A stretch of 64,000 nt of DNA from Synechococcales cyanobacterium CNB. GTDB taxonomy: Bacteria; Planctomycetota; Phycisphaerae; Phycisphaerales; UBA1924. The translations under genes and the position numbers were made by a program. Under the pieces are notes generated by a model. It searched no databases. It was not told the origin of the DNA and saw only the letters and a program-made list of their open reading frames with translations. This document shows, one piece after another, positions 8,018-19,430 of the stretch (its first letter is position 1; each line of letters begins with the position of its first letter). The stretch spans positions 1-64,000 of the forward strand of contig SZOZ01000006.1 of assembly GCA_030263455.1 (NCBI GenBank). The letters run 5' to 3'.

Positions 8018-8141
8018 GCCAACCCCCACTTCAGTGTAGACTAGTACTTACTAACTTTCCGGCCAGGCGTCTGGGAGTTGCGATCAAACGGTCATTTTCG
8101 TCCCGCAGGGGGTGCCGATCGGAGATTCGGCTGCATCCGAG

Positions 8142-8169
8142 TTGACATATTCCGTTTGCAGAATATATT
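8142..8169 (+). promoter_or_regulatory. Promoter and operator of the ArsR operon, leaderless
   Basis: TTGACA (8142-8147), a 16-base spacer and TATATT (8164-8169). The ATG of the regulator begins at 8176, six bases past the -10, so the transcript should start at or next to the start codon. The inverted repeat ATATTC-N8-GAATAT (8147-8166) fills the space between -35 and -10, a good place for autorepression by the ArsR protein. Confidence 0.75.
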
Positions 8170-8175
8170 TTCGAC

Positions 8176-8538
8176 ATGGCTGCGGCCGGTGACCTGTCGG
8201 ACGTATTCGGCGCGGTGGCGGAGCCTCGGCGGCGGCAGATCATCGGCGTGCTGGGCGATGGCGCTTCGCACGCCGTGGGCGAGCTGGTCGTATCGCTCGG
8301 GCTGCCCCAGCCGACGGTCTCAAAGCACCTCGGGGTGCTGCGCGACGCAGGGATCGTGTCGGTGACGCGGCGTGGCCGACACCGACTGTACCGCCTCGAA
8401 GGCGAGCGACTCAAGCCTGTGCACGACTGGGCAAAGACGTTCGAGCGGTTCTGGGGTCATCAACTCGACCGGATCAAGGAACGCGCGGAGAGGATGGCGG
8501 CGAGCGAAACCGAATCAAAGGAGAACGGGTCATGCTGA
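8176..8538 (+). CDS. ArsR family winged-helix repressor
   Basis: 120 residues. A winged helix with VFGAVAEPRRRQIIGVLG, the recognition helix LPQPTVSKHLGVLRDAG and the wing SVTRRGRHRLYRLEG. It lacks the CxC metal site of ArsR/SmtB, as usual for the branch paired with SRPBCC proteins. The downstream SRPBCC gene overlaps its end by seven bases, so the two are translationally coupled. Autoregulation through the palindrome at 8147-8166 is likely. Confidence 0.88.
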   Translation: MAAAGDLSDVFGAVAEPRRRQIIGVLGDGASHAVGELVVSLGLPQPTVSKHLGVLRDAGIVSVTRRGRHRLYRLEGERLKPVHDWAKTFERFWGHQLDRIKERAERMAASETESKENGSC

Positions 8539-9002
8539 CGAGCAACACAGAGGATGCCGTGCGGTCGCTGGAGGTGACGAAGGACGTTGTGGTGGCGGCT
8601 CCCGCGGCGGTGGTGTTCGCGGCGTTGCTGGACCAAATGGGACCGATGAGCGAGATGCCGGATGGCACGCCCTTCCCGATGAAGATCGAGCCGTGGCCCG
8701 GCGGGCGATGGTTCCGAGACCTCGGTAACGACACCGGCCACTTCTGGGGGCACGTTCAGGTGATCAAGCCCCCGGGCCTGCTCGAAATCTGCGGCCCGCT
8801 GTTCATGTCGTACCCTGCCGTGAACTTCGTTCAGTACCGTTTGACGGCCGAGGGAAGCGGGACGCGACTGAAAGTGATCCACAAGGCGATGGGGCAGATC
8901 AGCGACGAACATCGCGAGGGCGTGGTCGAGGGCTGGGGGCACGAACTGGAGCGGGTGCGTAGGCTGGCGGAAGAGCGCGTCGGCTCGGGCCGGCGCGGTT
9001 GA
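8532..9002 (+). CDS. SRPBCC (AHSA1-type) domain protein
   Basis: 156 residues of START/Bet v1-like fold. The N-terminal strand motif VTKDVVVAAPAAVVFAALL, the central EPWPGGRWFRDLGN and the C-terminal helix EGVVEGWGHELERVRRLAEE are typical of AHSA1-like SRPBCC proteins. The protein probably binds a hydrophobic ligand. It is the usual partner of this ArsR type, and the coding regions overlap. The ligand is not known. Confidence 0.85.
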   Translation: MLTSNTEDAVRSLEVTKDVVVAAPAAVVFAALLDQMGPMSEMPDGTPFPMKIEPWPGGRWFRDLGNDTGHFWGHVQVIKPPGLLEICGPLFMSYPAVNFVQYRLTAEGSGTRLKVIHKAMGQISDEHREGVVEGWGHELERVRRLAEERVGSGRRG

Positions 9003-9058
9003 ACCAGAGGCGAATGGACAACGAATCGCAACACCAACATGCAGCAGGAGTGTGAACA

Positions 9059-9541
9059 ATGATGCCGAATCCGGGGGAACAGCACAAGTGGCTCGAACGG
9101 TTCCTGGGCGAATGGACCGTCGAGGGCGAATGCGACATGGGGCCGGATCAACCCAAGGCGAAGCACTCGGGATCAGAGCGCTTCCGATCGATGGGCGGGA
9201 TGTGGATGATCGGCGAAGGGCGCATGGAAATGCCCGGCGGCGGCGAGGGCACCATGCTGACGGCCCTCGGCTACGACCCTCGGCGCGGTCGCTTCGTGGG
9301 CACCTGGGTCGGATCGATGATGGACTTCATGTGGGTGTACGAGGGTGAACTCGACCCGGCTGGGCGCGTGCTCACGCTCAGCACCGAGGGACCGGAGTTC
9401 TGCGTCGAAGGAAAGATGGCCAAGTACCGCGATGTGCACGAGTTCAAGAGCGAAGACCATCGCGTGCTGACGGCCTGGAAACTCGGCGACGACGGCGAGT
9501 GGCGACAGTTCATGCGGGCGGACTACCGGCGCAAGAAGTGA
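9059..9541 (+). CDS. DUF1579 family protein
   Basis: 160 residues. Family marks are [17 protein letters not shown] at the start, then [28 protein letters not shown] and a C-terminal Trp/Arg segment. DUF1579 proteins are small, lipocalin-like beta barrels of unknown function that often sit in ArsR/SRPBCC/VOC operons. AGGAG precedes the ATG at nine bases. It is the third gene of the operon. Confidence 0.85.
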   Translation: MMPNPGEQHKWLERFLGEWTVEGECDMGPDQPKAKHSGSERFRSMGGMWMIGEGRMEMPGGGEGTMLTALGYDPRRGRFVGTWVGSMMDFMWVYEGELDPAGRVLTLSTEGPEFCVEGKMAKYRDVHEFKSEDHRVLTAWKLGDDGEWRQFMRADYRRKK

Positions 9542-9581
9542 TCGACCCGAGGATCCGACGACGCACAAAGGGAGCATCCTC

Positions 9582-10316
9582 ATGGAGACGGGCACGGCTG
9601 CGCACCCGCGAATCGCCGGGCGCGAGGATTGGCTTGCCGAGCGGCTTCGACTGCTCGCCGAGGAGAAGGAACTGACACGCCGCTACGACGCGGTGAATGC
9701 GAGGCGGCGACGGCTGCCGATGGTGCGGCTGGAGAAACGTTATGAGTTCGACGGCCCGAATGGGCGGGCCACGCTGCTCGACCTCTTCGAGGGGAAGCGG
9801 CAGTTGATCGTGTACCACTTCATGTTCGACCCGGAGTGGGAGAGGGGGTGCCCGGGCTGCACCGGGTTCGTGGCCTCGCTCGGCGACCTCTCCTTGCTCG
9901 GCCAGCGCGACACCTCGTTCGCGCTTGTGTCGCGAGCCCCGCTGGCGAAACTCGTCGCGTTCCAAGCGATGAAGGGCTGGCGTTGGCGGTGGTTCTCATC
10001 GTTCGGGAGCGACTTCAACTACGACTTCCATGTCACGCAGGATCCGCGCGTTGCCCCCCTGCAGTACAACTACCGCGACCGCGCGGAACTTGAGCGACGC
10101 TCCGACGAAGAGCCGTGGTTCCTGCGCGGCGAGCAGCACGGCCTGAGCGTCTTCTTTCGCGCGGAAGGCGATGTGTTCCACACCTACTCGACCTACGGGC
10201 GCGGCGTCGAGCGGCTGACGGACTCGTACAGCCTGCTGGACCTCACGCCCTGGGGAAGGCAGGAGGACTTCGAGGACTCACCCGAAGGCTGGCCGCAGCG
10301 GCCGACATACGAGTAG
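9582..10316 (+). CDS. DUF899 thioredoxin-fold protein
   Basis: 244 residues. DUF899 (thioredoxin-like) signature: an N-terminal [17 protein letters not shown] helix, [31 protein letters not shown], then the GCPGCTGF active-site-like CxxC, and [13 protein letters not shown]. The cysteine pair sits where thioredoxins carry CxxC. The substrate is unknown. Fourth gene of the ArsR operon, 40 bases after the DUF1579 gene. Confidence 0.85.
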   Translation: METGTAAHPRIAGREDWLAERLRLLAEEKELTRRYDAVNARRRRLPMVRLEKRYEFDGPNGRATLLDLFEGKRQLIVYHFMFDPEWERGCPGCTGFVASLGDLSLLGQRDTSFALVSRAPLAKLVAFQAMKGWRWRWFSSFGSDFNYDFHVTQDPRVAPLQYNYRDRAELERRSDEEPWFLRGEQHGLSVFFRAEGDVFHTYSTYGRGVERLTDSYSLLDLTPWGRQEDFEDSPEGWPQRPTYE

Positions 10317-10325
10317 GGAGTCGTC

Positions 10326-10694
10326 ATGACGGAGCGCCACACGCGACAGCGGGTCTTTCCTCAACTGCGGATGACGGACTGGCAGCGAAGCCGCCGTTTC
10401 TACGTGGACGGGCTTGGGTTCCGCGTGGATTGTGAGCACCGGTTCGAGCCGGGTTTTCCGGTGTTCACGCAGGTGACGCGCGATGGGCTGTCGCTCTTTC
10501 TGACGGAGCACACCGGCGACTGCCAGCCGGGCGGAGCGGCCTACCTGATCGTCGACGACGTGGATGCGCTGTTCCGCGAAGTGATCGCTCGGAACGTGCG
10601 CGTGGCCGAGCCACCAAAGGACTCGCCCTGGAAGACCCGGGAGATGCTCGTCATCGATCCTGACGGGAATCGCCTCCGGTTCGCCCGCGCATAG
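10326..10694 (+). CDS. VOC/glyoxalase fold protein
   Basis: 122 residues. One VOC unit: VFPQLRMTDWQRSRRFYVD, GLGFRVDCEHRFEPG, a central GGAAYLIVDDVDALF and the final LVIDPDGNRLRFA. This is the glyoxalase/bleomycin-resistance fold. Most members dimerise and use metal ligands from paired strands, and a few bind drugs. The last strand would carry the conserved acidic ligand in DPDGN. Last gene of the ArsR operon, nine bases behind DUF899. Confidence 0.8.
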   Translation: MTERHTRQRVFPQLRMTDWQRSRRFYVDGLGFRVDCEHRFEPGFPVFTQVTRDGLSLFLTEHTGDCQPGGAAYLIVDDVDALFREVIARNVRVAEPPKDSPWKTREMLVIDPDGNRLRFARA

Positions 10695-10722
10695 CGTCCG
10701 CCGTTCACGCCGTGGGCGCGCC

Positions 10723-11646
10723 TCAGTGCAACCGCAACATCTGCTGATACTCGGCGAACCGAGCGTCGATCTCGGCCCGTGTCAGCGAGGCAAGCCGCTC
10801 CAGGCTGAAGGCCTCGATCGTGAACGAGGCGATCACGGTGCCGTGGGCCATCGCCCGGCGGATGGCGTCGAACGCGCCAGGCTCCGCTGCGTCGCGCGAT
10901 GAGGCGAGGAAGCCCATCAGACCGCCTGCGAAGGAATCACCCGCGCCGGTCGGATCGACGACTCGCTCGGCGGGATAGGCGGGCAGCGCGGCGATGCCGT
11001 CGCGGTGCACGAGGATCGCTCCGTGCTCGCCCTTCTTGACGACGACGAATCGAGGGCCGAAGTCGAGCAGGCGGCGTCCGGCGGCGACGGTGTTGCGCAG
11101 GCCGGTGAACTGCTCCGCCTCATCAAAATTGAGCACGAGTCCGTCTACTCGCGTCAGCAGCAGTTCGAGTTCCGCCCGCGCGGTGCTGATCCAGAGGTCC
11201 ATGGTGTCCGCAACGGCAAGCCCGCGGCCGGGGAACTGGTCGAGCAGGCCGATCTGCACCGCGGGGTGCGTGTTGGCAAGAAACACGAAGCGTGAGTCTC
11301 GGTAGGCTGCGGGGACCGGGGGGGGGGCTTCGGTCAGCACGTTGAGTTCGGTGTACAGCGTGTCGCGGTGGTCCATGTCGGGCTGGTAGCGGCCGCCCCA
11401 TCGGAACGTCTTGCTGCCGGACCGGGTTTCGAGGCCGGCCGTGTCAACGTTGGCGAACCGTGCGATGGTCCGGCGGAAGTCTGCGGGGAAGTCGTCGCCG
11501 ACGACGGCAACCATGCGGACGGGCGTGTAGAACGAGGCCGCGGCGGCGAAGTAGGTGCACGAGCCGCCGAGCACGTTCTCGCGGTGCTGGCCGTCGGGCG
11601 TGAAGACGGTGTCGATGCCGATGGTGCCGGTGACGGTGAGCGACAT
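10723..11646 (-). CDS. PfkB family sugar/nucleoside kinase
   Basis: 307 residues. N-terminal GTIGIDTVF and GGSCTYFAAAAS, a central FLANTHPAVQ and ADTMDLWI, and the anion-hole/catalytic motif DPTGAGDSFAGG near residue 245 are characteristic of the PfkB (ribokinase) family. It transfers phosphate from ATP to a sugar or nucleoside whose identity cannot be read here. The start is the ATG at 11646. A run of ten G at 11318-11327 encodes three of its prolines. Confidence 0.88.
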   Translation of the reverse strand: MSLTVTGTIGIDTVFTPDGQHRENVLGGSCTYFAAAASFYTPVRMVAVVGDDFPADFRRTIARFANVDTAGLETRSGSKTFRWGGRYQPDMDHRDTLYTELNVLTEAPPPVPAAYRDSRFVFLANTHPAVQIGLLDQFPGRGLAVADTMDLWISTARAELELLLTRVDGLVLNFDEAEQFTGLRNTVAAGRRLLDFGPRFVVVKKGEHGAILVHRDGIAALPAYPAERVVDPTGAGDSFAGGLMGFLASSRDAAEPGAFDAIRRAMAHGTVIASFTIEAFSLERLASLTRAEIDARFAEYQQMLRLH

Positions 11647-11684
11647 GGGCGGGAGGATAGCGAGCGATCCCGACGGGAGCCGGC

Positions 11685-14270
<2,586 letters not shown>

Positions 14271-14344
14271 GCGTCATGGTACGCGACCGGACGGAGCACG
14301 TTCGGTAGCCGGACGGTGCGCGAGGGCTACAATGGCCGCGCTCA

Positions 14345-14419
14345 GGCCCCGTCGTCTAGCCAGGTCCAGGACACCAGGTTTTCATCCTGGTAACACGGGT
14401 TCGAATCCCGTCGGGGTCA
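14345..14419 (+). tRNA. tRNA-Glu (TTC)
   Basis: Acceptor stem 14345-14351 with 14412-14418, discriminator A14419, anticodon loop TTTTCAT giving TTC, and a T loop of TTCGAAT. All stems pair with only G.T wobbles. CCA is not encoded. A TACAAT -10-like box lies at 14328-14333. The 200 bases up to the oxidoreductase hold nothing else I recognise. Confidence 0.97.
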
Positions 14420-14619
14420 TTGGTCAGCCCGATCTACCGGGTCTCCACCCGTGCTTGGTGCTGCCGCCGAAGCCCCGAGGCAGTCCACTCGCTCTGGCGG
14501 ACTCCCGGTACACTCTCGGCCGTCGGCCGTGGCTGTCGGGTCAGGTGCCGTACGCGAAGCATCCGATTCGCCGACGTGCGAGCGAGGCCCCATGCCACCG
14601 CAAGCGGGAGTGTGATCTC

Positions 14620-16011
14620 ATGGCAGCAGGCACCGCCACCGTTTCACGGCGTGACTTCCTTCAAACGGCCGCTGTTCTCGGCGCGGCGGCGTTCGTGGCT
14701 CCGAGCGTCGGGTTTGCCCGGCCGGCGCGGGCTGCGAGCAAACTCCGCGTGCTCTCGATCGGTGTCATCGGAACGATCGGCGGAGCTGACCGGCACAACA
14801 TCGCCTCGCACCCGTTGGCGGAGATCGTCGGTCTGTGCGACGTGGACGCGAACGCGCTCGCCGAGGCCGCACGCGAGCACCCTGACGCATTCACCTGCGA
14901 GGACTACCGCGAGGCCTTCGAGAAGCATGGCGACAAGTTCGACGCCGTGATCGTTGCCACGCCCGACCACTCGCACTGCGCGATCATGACGCTCGCGCTC
15001 GACCGCGGCAAGCACGTCTACGGCCAGAAGCCGCTCGTGCAGCAACTCGAGGAACTCGACCTGCTGGAACGCGCCGTCCGCGCCCGCCGCAACCTCGTTA
15101 CGCAGGTCGGCGCCCAGCGGATCGAGCACGCCCCGCGGCGCGCGGCCGTGGACATCCTGCGCACCGGCGCGCTCGGGAAGGTCGTCGAGGTCCACATCAC
15201 CTTCGGCAACGGCTCCCGCGCCGGCGGGCACTACTTCGCCGACGGCACGCTCGGCGACCCGATCGACCCCCCGCCGGGGTTCAACTATGACCTCTGGCTG
15301 AACGGGGCGCAGCACGAGCCGTGCCGACCGCAGATGGTCCAGCGGCAGTGGCGCAGCTGGTGGAAGTACGGCGGGGGGCAGATCACGGACTGGGTGGTCC
15401 ATCTCACCGACGTGCTCTTCTACGCATTCCCTGAGCTGACCAGCCCCGTGCGCGTCTGCACCAGGACGCCCTCGCGCGACCTGTCGCACTTCCACGCCGA
15501 CCGCGTGCTCTCGACGGTCACGTACGCTGTGAAGAGCGACCGCTTCGCGAACACGACGTGCAACTTCTACTTCTACGACTCGAACATGCGGCCCGACCGC
15601 GCGCACCTCGGCATCGGCGAGGGCGAGTGGCCCAGCGGCATCGTCACCATCGTCGTCTGCGAGGGCGGCACACTCGTGCTCGCTCCGGAAGGGCCGCTCG
15701 AAATCTGGCGTGAAGGCCGCAAGACCGACGGCATGGAGTGGCCGGGCCTGCCGACCTACGAGAAGTTCAGCCACTGGCACGCCTGGGTGGACAAGGCCCT
15801 CGGACGCGACACGCCGCACCTCTGGATGCCCTTCGACGTCGGCATCCGCTGCACCGAACCGGGCCTGCTCGCCATGAAGGCTGCGAAGTACCCCGGCCAA
15901 TCGCTGGACTGGGACCGCGCGAGCCTCTCGTTCACGAACCACGCCGAGGCGAACCGCACGCTCGTGCGACGCGAGTACCGCACGGGCTTCGAGCCTCTCC
16001 GCGTCAAGTGA
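14620..16011 (+). CDS. Tat-exported Gfo/Idh/MocA family oxidoreductase
   Basis: 463 residues. A twin-arginine signal (SRRDFLQTAAVLGAAAF, cut near ARAAS) is followed by a Rossmann half with SIGVIGTIGGADRHN, LCDVDANAL, VATPDHSHCAI and KHVYGQKPL (the EKP-like Lys motif), then the C-terminal alpha/beta dimerisation half with WWKYGGGQITDWVVH. Planctomycetes carry many of these periplasmic NAD(P)-dependent sugar or cyclitol dehydrogenases. The substrate is unknown. GGGAG lies upstream of the ATG. The gene is convergent with the dockerin gene downstream. Confidence 0.9.
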   Translation: MAAGTATVSRRDFLQTAAVLGAAAFVAPSVGFARPARAASKLRVLSIGVIGTIGGADRHNIASHPLAEIVGLCDVDANALAEAAREHPDAFTCEDYREAFEKHGDKFDAVIVATPDHSHCAIMTLALDRGKHVYGQKPLVQQLEELDLLERAVRARRNLVTQVGAQRIEHAPRRAAVDILRTGALGKVVEVHITFGNGSRAGGHYFADGTLGDPIDPPPGFNYDLWLNGAQHEPCRPQMVQRQWRSWWKYGGGQITDWVVHLTDVLFYAFPELTSPVRVCTRTPSRDLSHFHADRVLSTVTYAVKSDRFANTTCNFYFYDSNMRPDRAHLGIGEGEWPSGIVTIVVCEGGTLVLAPEGPLEIWREGRKTDGMEWPGLPTYEKFSHWHAWVDKALGRDTPHLWMPFDVGIRCTEPGLLAMKAAKYPGQSLDWDRASLSFTNHAEANRTLVRREYRTGFEPLRVK

Positions 16012-16061
16012 CATGGACGCCCGCTCCGCCCGGCGGACGCCGCGTGGAACTCGAACACAAA

Positions 16062-16089
16062 GAGGCCCCCGCGCGAGCGCAGGGGCCTC
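16062..16089. terminator. Hairpin terminator between convergent genes
   Basis: GAGGCCCC (16062-16069) pairs perfectly with GGGGCCTC (16082-16089). On the minus strand it is followed by CTTTGTG. It may serve both the oxidoreductase and the dockerin gene. Confidence 0.7.
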
Positions 16090-16119
16090 CGTTCCATGGC
16101 AGAGGTTCCGGCACAACCG

Positions 16120-18117
16120 TCACGAGCAGCCGGCGACGTACGCGTTCAGGAACGCGATGAAGTCCAGCGAGTTGATGATGGTGTCGCCGTTGAAGTCCGC
16201 CCGCGGGTCCTGGGCGACGTACGCGTTCAGGAACGCGATGAAGTCCAGTGAGTTGATGATGGTGTCGCCGTTGAAGTCGGCCGGGCAAGGCTTCGAGGTC
16301 GGAACGACCACGAACTGGTCGCCGGCGTAGTCGGCGAAGTCGATGTTGCGGACGTCTGCGATCGCGCCGAGGTTGCCTGTTCCCGCCGGCAGCCCGCCGA
16401 TGACCTGATTGGAGAGGTACGACGAGTCCGGGCTTGCGATGAAGCCCGCGAGCTTGATCTCAGACACACCGTCCCAACCCAGTTCGTCGAGGTCGATGGC
16501 GATCTCGAAGCCGGCCGTGACGTTGGGGGCGTCGGAAGTGTCGGTGTCCGTCACGCCGCCGACGTTGGAGTTGTCGAGGTAGAAGAGGAGAAGGCCCGGC
16601 ACGGGGTTGAAGGGGTCGATCTGCGTCGTTCGCGGGGCGTAGTTCGTATACAGCTGTGGCGTGAAGCCGTCCTGCACGTCCACGCGCGGGCCATCGAAGG
16701 GCACCGGAGCGCGATCGGACTTGGGATTGTTGTCCCACGCGCCGTAGTCGAGGTTGTTGCCGTTGAAGTCCTTGAGCGGGCCGTTGGTGCGGAGGACGGC
16801 GCAGTCCATGGTCTGCCACGGCGGGTTGTCGTTGATCTTGATGCTCATCCAGTAGTTCGGCTCGAACGCGGCGTCGAAGGTCAGGCCGTTGCCGAAGCCC
16901 TCGTCGCCCATGCGGTTGAGGTTGCCGAAGGAGATGTCAACGTTGTCGCCGCGGAGGCGGTTCTGCCCGCCCGGCGCGGCGTCGAGAAAGAGGTTGAGCT
17001 TGTTGCCGCTGTTGGAGTCCTTGGACCCGGAGCCGTTCTCGAGGTTGCCGGTGATCATCAGATAGAGGCGATTGCCCGGGCCGTCGAAGTAGGAGTAGAC
17101 GGCGTTGAGTTCGGACCCTGTGGCGTGGTCCTCGGTCCCCGATGGGGGTGGGCAGGAACCGAAGACGCCGTCCACGTTCGAGTTGTTGATCGTGACGCGG
17201 ATGTCGTCGGGGTTTGACCCGCCGAAGAGGACGCCATCGCTCACAGCAGAACCCGCACCGAGCCAGCGGCCGATGCCGCCGGGCATGACCTCCGCGTAGT
17301 TGGGGTAGATGGTGTACGGCTCGCCGCCGCCGCCGAAGAGGATGACGTAGTCGGCCTCGAAACCCTCGTCGAACTCAAGCCCGTTGCCGGAGCCGTCGTC
17401 CCCCATGCGGTTGAGGCCGTTGAAGTCGATGTCGGGGTTGTCGCCGCGGAGCTTGTTCTGCCCGCCGGGGATGGTGTCGAAGAAGATGGTGAACTTGTTG
17501 AAGTTGGATTCGAGGTTGCCGGTGACCATCACGTACAGCCGACCATCGTGGACGACCGCGTACAAGGCGTCGAGTTCGGAGCCATTGGCGTAGTCGTACG
17601 CGCCCATGTTGGCGTCGCCGAAGCCGGTCCGGTTGGTCTGCACCGCCACGGGAGCGCCGTACACGCCGTCGAGCGTCCCGTCGATGATCGGCGCCGCGCC
17701 CACCACGGCGGGCGTGAACTCAACGTGCTGCGTGCCGCCGTAGTTCTTGAGGTTCACGTTCCGTGGCTCGCCCGGATTCGACGTGCCGGGGAGCAACCCA
17801 CCGAGAATCTGGTTCGACACGAAGTCGTTGCCGCTTCCGTTGACGAAGGCGCAGATTCTGATCGCACCCGCCGGGTTCCCCAGCGCGGAGAGCGGGATCG
17901 ACATCTCGACGCCCGTGGTGACGAGATCGGGCCAGCCGACATCCTCATCATCGCAGGGGTCCGACTGCCCGGAATCGCCGAACTGGGTCGGGTTCGTCTG
18001 CACCCAGATGGGCGCACCGTACAGGGCGTCGCGCTGCCCGTCCACAACGGGCTGGGCGCCGACCACCGCGGCCGACGCTGCCACGCCGACAAACAACAGA
18101 ATCCCTCTCGTGCTCAT
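16120..18117 (-). CDS. Secreted GC-type dockerin protein with repeated modules
   Basis: 665 residues. Signal peptide [18 protein letters not shown] with cleavage near VGA. The body holds repeats of a beta-rich module: paired segments around [19 protein letters not shown] and [19 protein letters not shown], and paired ends around [14 protein letters not shown] and [14 protein letters not shown]. The C terminus has two near-identical dockerin-like repeats ([20 protein letters not shown]), each with the Ca-loop pattern DFNGD, and ends in VAGCS. The passenger part is unrecognised. Export and a surface or matrix role are inferred from the signal peptide and dockerin. Confidence 0.8.
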   Translation of the reverse strand: MSTRGILLFVGVAASAAVVGAQPVVDGQRDALYGAPIWVQTNPTQFGDSGQSDPCDDEDVGWPDLVTTGVEMSIPLSALGNPAGAIRICAFVNGSGNDFVSNQILGGLLPGTSNPGEPRNVNLKNYGGTQHVEFTPAVVGAAPIIDGTLDGVYGAPVAVQTNRTGFGDANMGAYDYANGSELDALYAVVHDGRLYVMVTGNLESNFNKFTIFFDTIPGGQNKLRGDNPDIDFNGLNRMGDDGSGNGLEFDEGFEADYVILFGGGGEPYTIYPNYAEVMPGGIGRWLGAGSAVSDGVLFGGSNPDDIRVTINNSNVDGVFGSCPPPSGTEDHATGSELNAVYSYFDGPGNRLYLMITGNLENGSGSKDSNSGNKLNLFLDAAPGGQNRLRGDNVDISFGNLNRMGDEGFGNGLTFDAAFEPNYWMSIKINDNPPWQTMDCAVLRTNGPLKDFNGNNLDYGAWDNNPKSDRAPVPFDGPRVDVQDGFTPQLYTNYAPRTTQIDPFNPVPGLLLFYLDNSNVGGVTDTDTSDAPNVTAGFEIAIDLDELGWDGVSEIKLAGFIASPDSSYLSNQVIGGLPAGTGNLGAIADVRNIDFADYAGDQFVVVPTSKPCPADFNGDTIINSLDFIAFLNAYVAQDPRADFNGDTIINSLDFIAFLNAYVAGCS
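16133..16278. repeat. 65-bp direct repeat coding for tandem dockerin units
   Basis: 16133-16197 and 16214-16278 are identical except for one base. They encode the two dockerin repeats. The 26 bases from 16181 onward recur exactly at 33581-33606 in the cupredoxin gene. Confidence 0.85.
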
Positions 18118-18343
18118 CGCTTCTCCCTTGCCTCAAGATGTGCGACGCCCGCTCTCGGCGGCGGTTCCTCCAGACCGAACCGCGATCGGCGCGGACACGG
18201 TGCAGTCTAGCGGTGCGGCCTCACCGCTCCAAGGGGTTTCTGCCGGCCGATTCCGAGGCATTGACCCGAAAGTTTGCGGTCTGTACTCTTTGGCGTTCCG
18301 GGTCTCACCCGGGAGGCGGAGCAGGTCTCGGACCGGAGTCGCC

Positions 18344-19261
18344 ATGCGCACGTCCCCTGCAACCCGCGGCGCGTTCACGCTGATCGAGTTGCTCGTCGTC
18401 ATCGCCATCATCGCTCTCCTGATCGGGCTTCTGCTTCCTGCCCTGGGCAAAGCCCGGGAGGCCGCCCGTATCGCTCAGTGTCTGAGCAATACACGCCAGA
18501 TGGGCCTCGCGATGACGTACTACGCGAACGAGTGGAAGGACTGGTACCCGCTCATTCCGTTCACCAAGCAGGCAGAGGACGCCTTTTACGGCAAGTCCGG
18601 CGAACGGCGTCTGGACTTTCAGTACGTCGTCGGCGGCGTCTCCGGCCTCTTCAGCCTGTACCAGATGGGCCAGTCGGGCGGACTCGGCGACGGAATGCAC
18701 GGGTTCGTCGGCGCGACGGGCGACCCCGACCTCGCCGCCTACCCGGACGGCAACAAGACGCCCCTGATGCGGGCCTACGTTTCCGATTGGCAGTTCCTGA
18801 CGTGCCCCGGAGATAAGCTTGATCGCTGGTACGGCATGCCGTTCAAACCAGGTTATTCGTACAACGCGGGCAAGCCGATGCAGCCCAAGCCGCCTGCATC
18901 GGAATGGAGCATCGTGGGATACAACGTGAGTTATCTCTACATCGCCGGGCTGAAGACCGATGAGTCGGTCATCATCCACCCCGCGCCGATCTGGGGCGAC
19001 GAGACCAACGGCCCGGACGTGAGCACCGACGCGTGGTACGGGCGGAAGGACCTGGCCGACTCTGCCGGTACCACGGTGGGCAAGTTTGCCAAGGACGACA
19101 ACCACGGCAAAGCGGGCGGCAACTACGTCTTCACCGACGGGCACGCGGAACTCATCACCGACAAGATTCACGACGTCTTCTTCAAGGAAGAGAGCGACAG
19201 CGAGAAGAGTGTGAACGTCATCGACAAGAAACGCAGCAAGCGTGTTCAGACGATCGACTGA
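18344..19261 (+). CDS. Prepilin-type protein with DGH motif near the C terminus
   Basis: 305 residues. A type IV prepilin leader, [19 protein letters not shown], has the cleavage Gly before Ala-Phe and the Glu+5. The globular part is Trp/Tyr-rich and ends with [19 protein letters not shown], the H..DG element common in the very numerous planctomycete pilin-like proteins (related to DUF1559). These are probably processed by prepilin peptidase, but their role is not established. It is transcribed alone. No clear Shine-Dalgarno is seen. Confidence 0.85.
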   Translation: MRTSPATRGAFTLIELLVVIAIIALLIGLLLPALGKAREAARIAQCLSNTRQMGLAMTYYANEWKDWYPLIPFTKQAEDAFYGKSGERRLDFQYVVGGVSGLFSLYQMGQSGGLGDGMHGFVGATGDPDLAAYPDGNKTPLMRAYVSDWQFLTCPGDKLDRWYGMPFKPGYSYNAGKPMQPKPPASEWSIVGYNVSYLYIAGLKTDESVIIHPAPIWGDETNGPDVSTDAWYGRKDLADSAGTTVGKFAKDDNHGKAGGNYVFTDGHAELITDKIHDVFFKEESDSEKSVNVIDKKRSKRVQTID

Positions 19262-19430
19262 CGCGCCTGCGAGGCGAACCGCCACGGTGTCCGCCTTGCT
19301 GCTCCGCGTGGGAACGCCCCCGGCTGCCGCCACGCCCGCCATCCGAGGGCCTGTACGCTCCACTTCGCAGGTTTCCTCTTCCGCGCGGGCGGCTGATGCC
19401 GCATAATGGCGGAGCACACGGGAGGACGTG

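Noticed and set aside
16133-16278. Direct repeat as an attachment site
   Set aside because: It encodes the two dockerin units in frame and recurs in another dockerin gene.
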